Source: Desulforhopalus vacuolatus (GTDB lineage Bacteria > Desulfobacterota > Desulfobulbia > Desulfobulbales > Desulfocapsaceae). From it: a DNA stretch of 64,000 nucleotides. The DNA is taken from assembly GCF_016918505.1 (NCBI RefSeq), contig NZ_JAFFPZ010000011.1:1-64000 (forward strand), written 5' to 3'. The first letter of the stretch is position 1, and the number at the start of each line of letters is the position of its first letter. The translations under genes and the position numbers were made by a program. Positions 33,829 through 42,825 of this stretch are shown one piece after another. The notes under the pieces are model-generated. The model made no database searches. It was not told the DNA's origin and worked only from the letters and a program-made list of their open reading frames with translations.

Positions 33829-34326
33829 ATGAAGAAAATATTTCTTGTTCGCCACGCGAAATCAAGCGGGAGCTTCCCGGAACTGAAAGATATTGAACGT
33901 CCCCTCAGTAAACGGGGCACGCTTGACGCCCGGGAAATGTCCGGACGTCTGGCTGCAAGAAAAGTGCAGGTGGACTGCATTATCACTGGTCCTGCCCGGC
34001 GTGCACGCAAGACGGCGAAATGGATGGCTGTGGCGCTGGGAATTGACAAAAAAAATATTATCGTGAAAAAAAAGCTCTACCCCGGAGAGGCCGGGGAGCT
34101 GCGCGAGGTCCTCAAAGATCAATTGAAAAAGAACGATAATGTTCTGCTTGTAGGCCACAATCCAGGACTCAGCGACTTTGCCGAAGAACTCGGCGGAAAA
34201 TCTCTGCACGAGATGCCCACCTCTGCAGTCGCTGCACTTGAGGTAAAAAATAAGGATGCGACGGCGTTAAAAAAAAGCTGTGCGCATATTGCCTTTTATG
34301 ATTTTCCCCAGAACCGAAAACACTGA
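33829..34326 (+). CDS. sixA: SixA-type phosphohistidine phosphatase
   Basis: A 165-aa histidine phosphatase superfamily protein with catalytic FLVRHAKSS (RHG-type) and second His in LVGHNPGLSDFAEEL. SixA removes phosphate from HPt-domain histidines or the nitrogen-PTS protein. Length and the ERPLSKRG segment match SixA rather than phosphoglycerate mutase. It is cotranscribed with argJ. A hairpin (34336-34368) follows. Confidence 0.88.
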   Translation: MKKIFLVRHAKSSGSFPELKDIERPLSKRGTLDAREMSGRLAARKVQVDCIITGPARRARKTAKWMAVALGIDKKNIIVKKKLYPGEAGELREVLKDQLKKNDNVLLVGHNPGLSDFAEELGGKSLHEMPTSAVAALEVKNKDATALKKSCAHIAFYDFPQNRKH

Positions 34327-34335
34327 CCGGGTTTT

Positions 34336-34368
34336 CGCCTGAGAAAGCAGTTTCTTTCTCCTCAGGCG
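34336..34368 (+). terminator. Hairpin after sixA
   Basis: CGCCTGAG...CTCAGGCG with AAAG/CTTT extending the stem; no long T-run. Possible terminator of argJ-sixA. Confidence 0.5.
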
Positions 34369-34495
34369 GGAGCATTCCGAAGAAGGGTAATGGAATAATG
34401 GGTACCCTGATGAAGCCTTCCGTCTGTGTATACTATAACCATTATGATGTTTTACCTGGAACCCGGCCAGGTCGTAACTCACTCCCGATGTGACC

Positions 34496-35452
34496 ATGTC
34501 AGAAATATCCCCTGTTGGAGCCATTCCTTCCCTGCGTGATCGTCTTGCTGCTCTTGCTGTAGAGACCTGGCAGACCAGCCGCGAACTGATCAAAATCATC
34601 ATTCCAGTCGTAATTATTACCAAAATTTTTGAAGAGCTGGGACTGATTCATACTCTGGCTTCACTCTTTGCTCCGCTGATGGAATTGATGGGACTTCCCG
34701 GTGAGCTGGGGCTGGTGTGGGGGACGGCGATGATGACCAGTCTCTACGGTGGCATTGCTGTTTTTATGTCCCTGGCTCCTGATCTTCACCTTACTTCGGC
34801 GCAAATTACTGTTCTCGCCTCAGCACTGCTTTACTGCCACTCACTGCCAGTTGAACTTATGGTGGCGAAGCGGGCGGGAGCGAGTGCTCTTATTGTCGGG
34901 CTGACGCGTTTTTTCGCCGCACTTGCCTATGGAGCTTTCTTCTCTTTTTCCTGTCTCCGTTTCAACGTGCTGCAGAATCAGCCTCAGCTGCTCTTTAAAG
35001 CGCCGGTTGCTGACGGTGGTCTGCTGTCGTGGACGGTGGATCAGGTACAGAATATTCTGTTTATTATTGTCATAATCTTTTGCATCCTCGTGGTTATGAA
35101 GATGCTTCGCCGTTTCGGCGTGCTTGACCTTCTTGAGCGCCTGCTTGCTCCCGTGCTTCCCCATTTTGGCATGACCTCCGGCGCTGCGCCGCTCACTGTG
35201 GTTGGCATGTTGATGGGGATTGGTTATGGCGGGGCGCTGATTATTCGGGAGGCACAATCGGGGCGACTCACTCGGGAGGAGGTCTTTAATTCCATGCTGT
35301 TGCTTGGTTTATGTCACAGCCTTTTTGAAGATACCCTGCTGATGGCAGCCATTGGTGGGAAATTTATTGGAATTTTATGGGTACGAATGGCTTTTTCCCT
35401 TATATTTCTATATCTTTGGGTTTACTTCAGGCAAAGAGTGTCTGCGAAATAG
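34496..35452 (+). CDS. Nucleoside-recognition (Gate) domain membrane protein
   Basis: A 318-aa polytopic membrane protein with two Gate domains, each with a conserved Gly-rich helix (GLVWGTAMMTSLYGGIAVF and GMTSGAAPLTVVGMLMG). The DTLLMAAIGG segment near the C-terminus is typical of the SpmA/SpmB/YjiG group. Members are putative transporters for small solutes or nucleosides, unproven. GTG 34490 is an alternative start. The MORN-repeat gene begins 20 bases after the stop. Confidence 0.78.
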   Translation: MSEISPVGAIPSLRDRLAALAVETWQTSRELIKIIIPVVIITKIFEELGLIHTLASLFAPLMELMGLPGELGLVWGTAMMTSLYGGIAVFMSLAPDLHLTSAQITVLASALLYCHSLPVELMVAKRAGASALIVGLTRFFAALAYGAFFSFSCLRFNVLQNQPQLLFKAPVADGGLLSWTVDQVQNILFIIVIIFCILVVMKMLRRFGVLDLLERLLAPVLPHFGMTSGAAPLTVVGMLMGIGYGGALIIREAQSGRLTREEVFNSMLLLGLCHSLFEDTLLMAAIGGKFIGILWVRMAFSLIFLYLWVYFRQRVSAK

Positions 35453-35472
35453 AACTGAAAGAGAGGATTACA

Positions 35473-37164
35473 TTGAGAATATTAAAATATGGAAAGGCCG
35501 CTCTGCTGGCGGGTTGCGGGATATTATTTACACTGGATATCGCTTCTGTCAGTCTGGCTGTGGCGGCTTGTGTCGAGGGGAACTGTCTGAATGGTAATGG
35601 TGTGTTTGTCGCCCGGGACGGTCGCCGATATGAGGGGCATTTCAGCAACGGTTTGATGGATGGCAAGGGGCTTCTCACATACCCCAACGGTTCCCTCTAT
35701 ACCGGTGAGTTGAAGGCAGGACGATTTTACGGCGAAGGAACACTCACCCATCCAGACGGCCGTAAATATAATGGCCATTTTTGGGAGGGGGTGATTCATG
35801 GGCGCGGAATGATGATCCTCAAAGACGGAACGGAGTATAACGGCGATTTCAGTTTCGGTCGCTTTCACGGTTTCGGGGTCCTTAATACTCCAGACGGCCG
35901 TCAGTATAAGGGCGAATTTCGCAACAACCTGCTCGACGGGAAAGGCAAACTCGTGTACGCCGATAAAAGCTGGTACCAGGGCAATTTCCGCAATGGTAAA
36001 CCTGCTGGCAGTGGAGAGCGGCAGTATCCCGATGGCTCACACTACAAGGGGGATTTCAAAGGCAAGGTACGCCACGGGTACGGGATCTACGACAGTGCCA
36101 ACGGCGAACATTACGAGGGGATGTTTGTCAATAATATCTACGAAGGTGAAGGGACTCTTCTCTACGCCGACGGACACAAATATTCCGGGGTGTTTATCCA
36201 GGGGCTGGCCAGCGGCAGAGGAAAGATCACCTGGCCCGACGGTACCGTCTATGATGGTGAGGTGGAAGGGGGCCTGCCGCAGACTGCCGGGGAGAACGTA
36301 TCGGAAAACAGCGATGAGTTTGCCGTGGAGAATGTCTCCCGTGAGGGTGATGGATGGGTGTCAGTCACTCCCGGTGATGTGGAAAACGACGGCGGTATCG
36401 TCGAAGAGGATTTTGCCGCAGATGGCATGCAGGGCAGTGATTTCGGGAATCCTGCTGCCTCCGCTTCAGGGGAACCGGAGAGCAAACAGCATGTGGTTTT
36501 CAATGGCAGGCTGGTTGACGACGTGGAAGATGAGAACGTCACAGCACCTTATGTGGTGCGCTGGGGACGGATCTGCAATCGTATCGCTGGAACCATGGCG
36601 GACGGCATGGTCAGCGTGAAATTCAACGATGGCCGCAGCTATCAGGGAATGGTGAAAAAAGGGTTGATGGACGGCCAGGGAACTCTGCGTTTTCCTGGTG
36701 GCGATGTCTATACCGGTGATCTGGAAGAGGGCCATCTGCAGGGTCAAGGTGTCTATCGCCACGCCGACGGCCGCACCTATAAGGGACATTTCGCCGACAA
36801 CCACAAAGAGGGACAGGGTATTTTTACATATCCCGATGGTTCACGTTACGATGGCAACTTTCATAATGATCTTTTCTCCGGTAACGGTACCTATAGCTTT
36901 GCTGACGGCAGTCGTTATTCGGGTCAGCTTGAAAATGGTGTCTTCGAGGGGAGGGGCGAACTGCATTACGCCGATGGTTCCTTTTATAAGGGGGAGTTCG
37001 TTGATGATCTGCCGCATGGGGAGGGTGAATTGCGCTCTGCGAGCGGGGCAATCTACGATGGAGATTTCCGCTTTGGTCGCCGCAACGGGCATGGCCATCT
37101 GGTACAGGCCGACGGTAAAGTTGTGGAAGGAACTTTTCGCAATGATCAATATAGCGGGGAATAA
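35473..37164 (+). CDS. Exported MORN-repeat protein with two repeat arrays
   Basis: A 563-aa protein. TTG 35473 after AGAGAGGATTACA is the best start because it gives a signal peptide (KYGKAALLAGCGILF...SVSLAVA). Nine full 23-residue MORN repeats (YxGxFxxGxxxGxGxLxxxDG) and a partial one cover about 55-270. A ~110-residue acidic linker follows, then seven full repeats and a partial one run to the C-terminus. MORN arrays form long flat beta-sheets that bind lipids or proteins. In bacteria their roles are mostly unknown. The start lies 20 bases after the Gate-domain gene, and the next gene is 12 bases on, suggesting one operon. Confidence 0.82.
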   Translation: MRILKYGKAALLAGCGILFTLDIASVSLAVAACVEGNCLNGNGVFVARDGRRYEGHFSNGLMDGKGLLTYPNGSLYTGELKAGRFYGEGTLTHPDGRKYNGHFWEGVIHGRGMMILKDGTEYNGDFSFGRFHGFGVLNTPDGRQYKGEFRNNLLDGKGKLVYADKSWYQGNFRNGKPAGSGERQYPDGSHYKGDFKGKVRHGYGIYDSANGEHYEGMFVNNIYEGEGTLLYADGHKYSGVFIQGLASGRGKITWPDGTVYDGEVEGGLPQTAGENVSENSDEFAVENVSREGDGWVSVTPGDVENDGGIVEEDFAADGMQGSDFGNPAASASGEPESKQHVVFNGRLVDDVEDENVTAPYVVRWGRICNRIAGTMADGMVSVKFNDGRSYQGMVKKGLMDGQGTLRFPGGDVYTGDLEEGHLQGQGVYRHADGRTYKGHFADNHKEGQGIFTYPDGSRYDGNFHNDLFSGNGTYSFADGSRYSGQLENGVFEGRGELHYADGSFYKGEFVDDLPHGEGELRSASGAIYDGDFRFGRRNGHGHLVQADGKVVEGTFRNDQYSGE

Positions 37165-37175
37165 GGAGAAAAGTT

Positions 37176-37610
37176 ATGCGCTGGAGCTACAAAACAGTTC
37201 ACTACATGATGAAAAAAGAGAGGCTGTCTGGCAGTACCTTTCTCGATGAAGATGAAATTGAAACCTCGTTGAACGAATATGGCAGGGCGGGGTGGGAACT
37301 TGTCTCGGTGGTAGAGACCCTTGAGGGGTTGAATGCTATTTTCAAACAGCCCCTCGATGAAAGAGATGATTTTGTGCCCGATGCAGGAGAAAAAAAGGTG
37401 TCGGAGGAGAGGTGCTGGAAGCTGAAGGAAAACCTCGAAGAGAAGAAATTTTCAAAGATAGCTGAAGCAGTTATGGTTACCGAAGATGATACAGAGGAGG
37501 TTTCAGCGTCAAGGCCGGTAACTCTCAGTATTGAGAGACCTGGTCTCAGAAATAAAAAAAATAAGGCCGCCGTGTACTCGACAGCTGTAGGTTCCATTCG
37601 TATTTGCTGA
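37176..37610 (+). CDS. DUF4177-domain protein
   Basis: A 144-aa soluble protein. Residues 1-60 match DUF4177 (WSYKTVHY ... LNEYGRAGWELVSVVET). The rest is charged and low-complexity, ending near a terminator. AAGGAGAAAAGTT gives a strong translation start. The function of the domain is unknown. As the last gene of the Gate-MORN unit it may be an accessory to the MORN protein (inferred). Confidence 0.78.
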   Translation: MRWSYKTVHYMMKKERLSGSTFLDEDEIETSLNEYGRAGWELVSVVETLEGLNAIFKQPLDERDDFVPDAGEKKVSEERCWKLKENLEEKKFSKIAEAVMVTEDDTEEVSASRPVTLSIERPGLRNKKNKAAVYSTAVGSIRIC

Positions 37611-37620
37611 AGTCTACATC

Positions 37621-37661
37621 AAAAAAGTGGCTTTCCACACCATGGAAAGCCACTTTTTTGT
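37621..37661. terminator. Bidirectional terminator
   Basis: AAAAAAGTGGCTTTCC and GGAAAGCCACTTTTTT form a 12-bp stem with A/T runs on both sides, serving the DUF4177 gene and possibly the converging oadB gene. Confidence 0.85.
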
Positions 37662-37695
37662 ACATTTTTTTGTAAAGACCTGTGAAGAATGGACT

Positions 37696-37875
37696 TATAC
37701 CATTTACATTTTGTCTTAACCAGAAAACGCGACTACGTAGACATCTTTTTTGGCGATGACGAATGAGTAATAATTCGTGTTTATCCGTGTCCATTCGTGG
37801 TTCCTTTTGTCGTTTGTAACCATGAATGGATAAACAGGAGACAAAACGGAGTATAACTTAATAGGAATGGTATTA
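37696..37875 (-). repeat. Interspersed repeat of the second family
   Basis: Begins TATACCATTTACATTTTG and ends TAGGAATGGTATTA, so its ends are inverted. The core contains GTTTATCCGTGTCCATTCGTGGTTCC, shared in inverted form with 42090-42210. Its last bases (GGTATTA) supply the stop codon of oadB. Confidence 0.65.
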
Positions 37876-39009
37876 TTTCATATTAAAGCTCCATAAAATA
37901 CCTGCACAGATGGCAGAGCCGATTACACCAGAGGAGTTGCAGGCCATGGCATGCATTAAAAGGTAGTTGTTCGGGTCGGATTTTAATCCCATCATGTGTA
38001 CTTCACGAGCTGATCCGGGAACGGCGGAAACACCTGCTGCACCAAGTAACGGGTTGATTTTTTGTTTGAGAAACAGGTTCATTATTTTGGCAAAGATAAT
38101 CCCGGATCCGGTGGCGATGCTGAACGCGACTGCGCCCAGGATAAAAATACCAATGGATTTAGGGTTGAGGAAAACATCACCCTGAGTACTTGCACCAACC
38201 GTAAAACCTAAGAATATCGTTGCTGTATCAATAACTGCTGTGCGGGCAGTCTGGGCAAGGCGTTCTACAACAGCACTTTCCTTCATCAGGTTACCAAAGA
38301 AGAATGGTCCAAGCAATGCAATGGATGCCGGTGCCAGGAAACAGCAGAGGATGACGCCCACCACAGGAAAGATCAATCGTTCCTTTTGAGAAACTTCTCG
38401 CAGGTCGGCCATGTGAATAACCCGCTCCTTTTTAGTGGTGAGCAGTTTCATGATCGGCGGCTGGATAATGGGTATTAATGCCATATAAGAATAGGCAGCA
38501 ATAGCTATGGGACCTATGAGTTCTGGAGCGAGCTTAGCTGTGAGAAAGATGGAGGTTGGACCGTCTGCACCACCAATCATAGCAATGGAAGAGGCTTCAT
38601 TAGGGGCGAATCCAAGTGCCATGGCGCTTAACAGAGTAAAGAAAATACCCATCTGTGCAGCCGCTCCTAAAAGCATCAGTTTAGGATTGCTCAGCAAAAA
38701 TGAAAAGTCGGTCATGGCACCAAGGCCAAGAAAAACTATCGAGGGGTAGACACCTGAAGTAACACCGAAGTAGAGATAATGGAGAACACTGTTTGCCTCA
38801 TAAATACCGATGCCAAAACCTTTGAAAAAAGGGATGTTACCGACAATAACACCAAAGCCGATGGGGAGCAGCAGCAGTGGTTCATATTTCTTGGCAATGG
38901 ATAGATAAACAAATAAAATACCGACGAGCAGCATGATTATATTACGATAATCAACCAGGAAAAACCCTGTGTTTTTAGAAAACTGTGAAAACAGATCCAG
39001 AAGATCCAT
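37873..39009 (-). CDS. oadB: Na+-translocating decarboxylase beta subunit
   Basis: A 378-aa integral membrane protein of the OadB/GcdB/MmdB family. It decarboxylates carboxybiotin and couples this to Na+ export. The key motif GGADGPTSIFLT, with its functional Asp, and the second conserved region GAAGVSAVPGSAREVHM are present. The family has about nine membrane helices. GGGGGAACGAAT precedes the ATG. The gamma subunit gene is just upstream; the biotin/carboxyltransferase alpha subunit is not in the window, so the substrate (oxaloacetate, methylmalonyl-CoA or glutaconyl-CoA) cannot be decided. Confidence 0.92.
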   Translation of the reverse strand: MDLLDLFSQFSKNTGFFLVDYRNIIMLLVGILFVYLSIAKKYEPLLLLPIGFGVIVGNIPFFKGFGIGIYEANSVLHYLYFGVTSGVYPSIVFLGLGAMTDFSFLLSNPKLMLLGAAAQMGIFFTLLSAMALGFAPNEASSIAMIGGADGPTSIFLTAKLAPELIGPIAIAAYSYMALIPIIQPPIMKLLTTKKERVIHMADLREVSQKERLIFPVVGVILCCFLAPASIALLGPFFFGNLMKESAVVERLAQTARTAVIDTATIFLGFTVGASTQGDVFLNPKSIGIFILGAVAFSIATGSGIIFAKIMNLFLKQKINPLLGAAGVSAVPGSAREVHMMGLKSDPNNYLLMHAMACNSSGVIGSAICAGILWSFNMK

Positions 39010-39051
39010 ATATTCGTTCCCCCTTCAAAAAATATTCAAAAAAAGAAAAAA

Positions 39052-39453
39052 TCACTTTAAAAAGCTGAAGGTTCCATTACCTAAAAAACAGAGATTTCCG
39101 GATTCGCACATACACCGAATTGAAATGTGGGGATGGGGGAGGTTATCTCTTTTGGCAAGTTCATAAAGGTCGGCGAGTTGAAATTGTTCATCAAGTTCCT
39201 CAAATAAAGGTTGATATAATTCCAGCGTGAATTCGATATTAGTAATGCCTTTGTCAACAGAATTCGATTCTTTTAAAATTTCTGTAGAAACTTCTACGCC
39301 GGGAACTTTTTTTTTCTTTTCCAGTAAGTCAATAATGTTGTGTAGTTGAGAAATAATAAGTGCGAGGATAGCAAGCCCGGATATCACAATCGTCGCACCT
39401 ACTACTGCCATAGCCCATCCATTATGGAGTGTAATAGCTTCAATACCAGTCAA
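39052..39453 (-). CDS. oadG: OadG-type gamma subunit of the decarboxylase pump
   Basis: A 133-aa protein with one N-terminal transmembrane helix (WAMAVVGATIVISGLAILALIIS) followed by a charged Lys-rich tail, the OadG layout. It anchors the alpha subunit to OadB. The start is TTG with AGGAGGTCTCG before it. The C-terminal ~60 residues contain His/Cys residues (HPHISIRCMCESGNLC) which could bind zinc, as OadG tails do. oadB follows 42 bases downstream. Confidence 0.78.
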   Translation of the reverse strand: MTGIEAITLHNGWAMAVVGATIVISGLAILALIISQLHNIIDLLEKKKKVPGVEVSTEILKESNSVDKGITNIEFTLELYQPLFEELDEQFQLADLYELAKRDNLPHPHISIRCMCESGNLCFLGNGTFSFLK

Positions 39454-39699
39454 ACGAGACCTCCTTTTGTGAACGGATTGTTAGCATTTCTCCAGAGAAG
39501 GAAAAATGTTATTAGGAATGGAATGTTATGTAATTATTTACATAAAAACCAACAGATAAGTTCCTTTGAAAAGAGAAAAATATGATTTTTTAAGTATGAA
39601 AAATTCCTCTTTCACAAGGTTTTTCTGATATTAAATCGGCAGATATATAATTATCTGCGCTCAAGGCACGGGGCTCCATCGCGATCAATATCAGAGTCC

Positions 39700-39859
39700 C
39701 CTGCATAACCAGTCTTTCGCCCATCTTCTTCGTTACAGTCAAAAAATTATCCCTGGAGGTAAGCGCCAGACTCCGATATCAATCATGGCTGTAGGGAACC
39801 TTGAATACATTCCTCCTGCTCCTCGAATATGAAGGAATGCAGGCTGTTTCAAAGTACCC
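39700..39859 (+). repeat. MITE-like repeat, rearranged copy
   Basis: CTGCATAACCAGTCTTTCGCCCATC ... CTGTTTCAAAGTACCC. It has the GGTAAGCGCCAGACTCC variant and an internal GGGAACCTTGAATAC that looks like a nested left end. Confidence 0.65.
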
Positions 39860-40482
39860 GGCATTCTTCAGTTTGACCAGTGGATCGGCTGCCATCACTT
39901 CCCTGTTTGCTCCTAACACATTGAAACAGCGATAATTTTGCAGGAACGTTTTCGTAATAGCTTTTAGCGTAATTACAATAAATTATCAGTTTTACACGGA
40001 ATACCTCACCTGTAATGAATGCATCCCCCTGTATATCGGCAAAAATGATCGCGAAAGATGTTAAAAAATATTCGCAAAAACAAGGAATTATTGCCAAACC
40101 GGGAAGAGATGATTGGCTGCTTTATCAATGCGGCGGAGACGTATATCGAAGTCGAGGAAAGCGAGTTGTTTCATGACGTGTTCCTGCAAGAAGGTTCTTT
40201 TGACTTGAGTTCAATCTTAATCTATCACATCATGCTAAGGTTTCGTATTTTTTTTATTAAAAAGAAGAGCTGGAAGAAAATAATTATTCAAAGGCCCTGA
40301 AAATGGCAGGAAATACGATCTTCACTGCGGCCTGAGCAGATGGAAAAATCTTCCTGTTTGATGACTGCTGGATGAGTACAATACGTGCAACACCATGATA
40401 TGAAAAAAAAGTGAGTTGCCGATATGGTTATGTCACCACAACCTGACCGGAGGTTGCTGCGCACAACAGGTATCGGTGGCCA
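39860..40482. other. Decayed region with one gene fragment
   Basis: No intact gene. A plus-strand frame at 40058-40240 (ETYIEVEESELFHDVFLQEG, LIYHIM) is shared with 27800-27890, upstream of the broken YhcG gene, at DNA level. It seems to be a fragment of a common, unrecognised gene. GAAAATAATTATTCAAAGGCCC (about 40272-40294) resembles a right end of the MITE family. Confidence 0.4.
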
Positions 40483-41139
40483 GCACTCACACTCTCAGAA
40501 AGATACCAGATCATGGCCTTTCTTCAAACAGGAAGATCTCAGACTGGGATTGCTGGTACACTGAATCGTTCTAAGAATACAATTTCACGTAAAATTCGTC
40601 GTAACTTTTTTGAAGGTAAATATGAGCCCTGCGATGCTCAGGTCACAGTGACGGCCAGGCGGAAAAATGAGAGGACGCGGATTGGAGACGGGGAAGGAGA
40701 GATCGTTTATGGGCAGAATGTATTCCTTGTTACCCTTGTGGAGCGTACCAGTCGTTTCACGCTTTGTACCCGAACACAGACGAAGTGCAAGGATGAGGTT
40801 GCCTCAGTTATAAATGGCCTTTTCGACACAATTACGGGTCGTAAGGAAACATTGACTCTGGACAATGGCAGAGAATTTGCAGCTCACGCCAAAATCAATA
40901 AACGCCATTCCATCGATATCTTTTTTGCAAAACCATACGCAAGCTGGCAGAGAGGAACAAATGAAAATACCAATGGCAGACTCAGAAGACTCTGGCCAAA
41001 AAAATTTGATGTAGCAACACTTTCTCAAGAAGAAATAGACAACGGAGTCCTGTTGTTGAATTTGACACCGAGAAAGGTCTTAAAAGGGCTAACCCCGCTG
41101 GAAGTCATCACTGGCAAACGTGTTGCACTTATTACTTGA
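40483..41139 (+). pseudogene. IS30-family transposase with internal deletion
   Basis: LTLSERYQIMAFLQTGRSQTGIA is the IS30 HTH start. RTRIGDGEGEIVYGQN, LVTLVERTSRFTL, TLDNGREFAAH and SWQRGTNENTNGRLRR are the catalytic-domain motifs. About 100 residues between HTH and catalytic domain are missing (normal length ~320-350). The first acidic motif, usually GDWExD, reads GDGEGE. It is surely inactive. It overlaps the 3' end of the convergent membrane-protein gene and probably replaced that cassette's attC. Confidence 0.85.
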
Positions 41140-41824
41140 ATTCAGCTCTCACCGTATTTGTCAGGCATGCTCGTAATTTTATGTAATTGATTACTAAAAA
41201 AGAGAAGAAACCCAGTGATAACAATAATTCCATGGGTTCCTGATCTCTCCATACAAGAAACTCTTCAGAATACGGACTGGTAATATACTCAAATAAGGTG
41301 TAAATAAAAAAAACAAAGAAGAAATATGAGCTTATAAACCAATCTGGAACAACAAAGTTAACAATATGAAGGCATTTCGTTTTTACTCTCGATACAAATA
41401 GCAGTACAAATATCCATGCAAATGCCCCATATGCCCCCGTTAATATATATATTTTATGTAGTTTGGGCTGGACAATATCTAAATTATGAATTGATATTTC
41501 ACACTGGACATTGTGTTTTTCAAAGTAAACAGGATTCTCTATATCAAACAGCCTTTGTCCCCAACTTATTTCCTCCAGGGAAGAAAACAAAAGTCCGATT
41601 GCTAATACCACATATAGTATTCCATGTAAGGTTATTTTGTTTCTTAGGAACGTAACCGAAATAAAAAAGGAGAGTATTGACGCCAGAAAGTAAAAAAATG
41701 ATTGCACATATTCAATGAGCGAATCTTCTTGAATTAGGTGTATATATGCACTCGGTAATGCAAGCTTAATATATAGAAAAATCAAAAATAAAATTATTGG
41801 AAATAGAAAAACAAAATATTTCAT
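41132..41824 (-). CDS. Membrane protein of unknown function beside the second attI
   Basis: A 230-aa polytopic protein with about five to six hydrophobic helices. It has the conserved-looking signature SLEEISWGQRLFDIENP ... NVQCEISIHNL in its first periplasmic or cytoplasmic loop, which I associate with a widespread uncharacterised family. AT-rich codon use and low GC contrast with surrounding housekeeping genes. It starts 40 bases from the attI-like dyad and is transcribed away from intI, exactly where the first cassette gene of an integron should be. Its 3' end runs into an IS30 remnant. Confidence 0.65.
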   Translation of the reverse strand: MKYFVFLFPIILFLIFLYIKLALPSAYIHLIQEDSLIEYVQSFFYFLASILSFFISVTFLRNKITLHGILYVVLAIGLLFSSLEEISWGQRLFDIENPVYFEKHNVQCEISIHNLDIVQPKLHKIYILTGAYGAFAWIFVLLFVSRVKTKCLHIVNFVVPDWFISSYFFFVFFIYTLFEYITSPYSEEFLVWRDQEPMELLLSLGFFSFLVINYIKLRACLTNTVRAEFK

Positions 41825-41863
41825 ATTACAGTTATTCCTGTACAGTCTGGCAGTGGGGTAAAT

Positions 41864-41932
41864 GAAAAAAGTCCATAATATTATATTATATATGGATTTT
41901 TTTTTCTACTATATCTTGTATTATACCCTTCC
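41864..41932 (-). other. Second attI-like region
   Basis: GAAAAAAGTCCA (41864-41875) and TGGATTTTTTTTTC (41893-41906) form a dyad, followed by CTATATCTTGTATTA. Both features match 11486-11545 beside the first intI. Confidence 0.55.
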
Positions 41933-42208
41933 TCTTAAGTTATGCCCCACCTAAGGAGGCCCAATGCCGGTTGTATCTGCTACTAATAATTCTGGGGTCT
42001 GTTACTGAACGTTACGCATTCAAAATTGGAGTGGGAACGTATTGTTCTCTAACCCTGTTGGTGAAAATTCGTGTCTATTCGTGGTTACAAATTGCAAAAG
42101 GAACCACGAATGGACACGGATAAACACGAATTATTACTCATTCGTAATCGCCAAAAAAGATGTCCACGCAGTTGCGTTCTCTGGTCAATACAAAATGTAA
42201 ATGGTATT
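41930..42208. repeat. Insertion of second repeat family between attI and intI copy 2
   Basis: Compared with the intact 11530-11630 region, ~280 bp are inserted after CTTGTATTA. The insert starts TATACC and ends AAAATGTAAATGGTATTA; its core has the inverted CCACGAATGGACACGGATAAACACG unit of 37696-37875. Flanking sequence resumes as AAGGTGAAAAATGG. Confidence 0.6.
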
Positions 42209-42291
42209 AAAGGTGAAAAATGGAAAATAATGTCCAGTTATTGCCTTTATTTCCCAATTTTCCCATATAATCTGAGATTATCACAATTCTG

Positions 42292-42825
42292 ATGGAAAAC
42301 AAGCCAAAATTCACGCCAAACCCTCAGCTTAAACTGAGGGATCACGTGCGTGAGACTCTGAGATACTCTCATTACGCACCCTCAACAGAAGAAACATATT
42401 GCCAGTGGATTTTACGATATATCTCTTTTTATGAAAAAAACGCCATCCTAAAGATATGGAAGAATGAGAGATTGAGAGATTTTTGTCCCCTTTGGCTTTT
42501 GCTCAAAATGCCGATGTATCTCCCCGGAGGCAGGATTGATTTTCCTTTATCGTGAGGTTCTACAGGCCCCTTGAGATCAGTCATCAGTCCATTGCCCCCA
42601 GTTCGCGCTAAACGTACGTGCGTGTATCCCCCCAGTATTAACTGAAGGGAACCCATCTATGAAGAATGATCAGGTTAATTTATGGGTCAGGTATATGCCT
42701 TATGGAGTGCATTCACCTTCGAATACAAGACATCGATTTTGGACAAGGTCAACTCTTTGTCCGTGATGGAAAAGGTGGGAAAGAGAGAGGTACCTTCTTG
42801 CCGCGTATACTAATCGATGGATTAC
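42292..42825 (+). pseudogene. intI: Second integron integrase pseudogene
   Basis: MENKPKFTPNPQLKLRDHVRE and TEETYCQWILRYISFY match the first intI fragment at protein and DNA level. The frame breaks in an A7 run (ATGAAAAAAACGCC) and again later. A third piece carries catalytic-domain sequence (LIYGSGICLMECIHLRIQDIDFGQGQLFVRDGKGGKERG). About 25-30 codons between VLTEGN and LIYGSG are replaced or scrambled, and everything after the first catalytic arginine-containing block is lost where a repeat begins at 42826. Clearly dead. Confidence 0.85.

Noticed and set aside
37546-37794. Frame containing MDTDKHELLLIR, also at 42071
   Set aside because: It is translated interspersed repeat, occurring in both orientations near unrelated genes.
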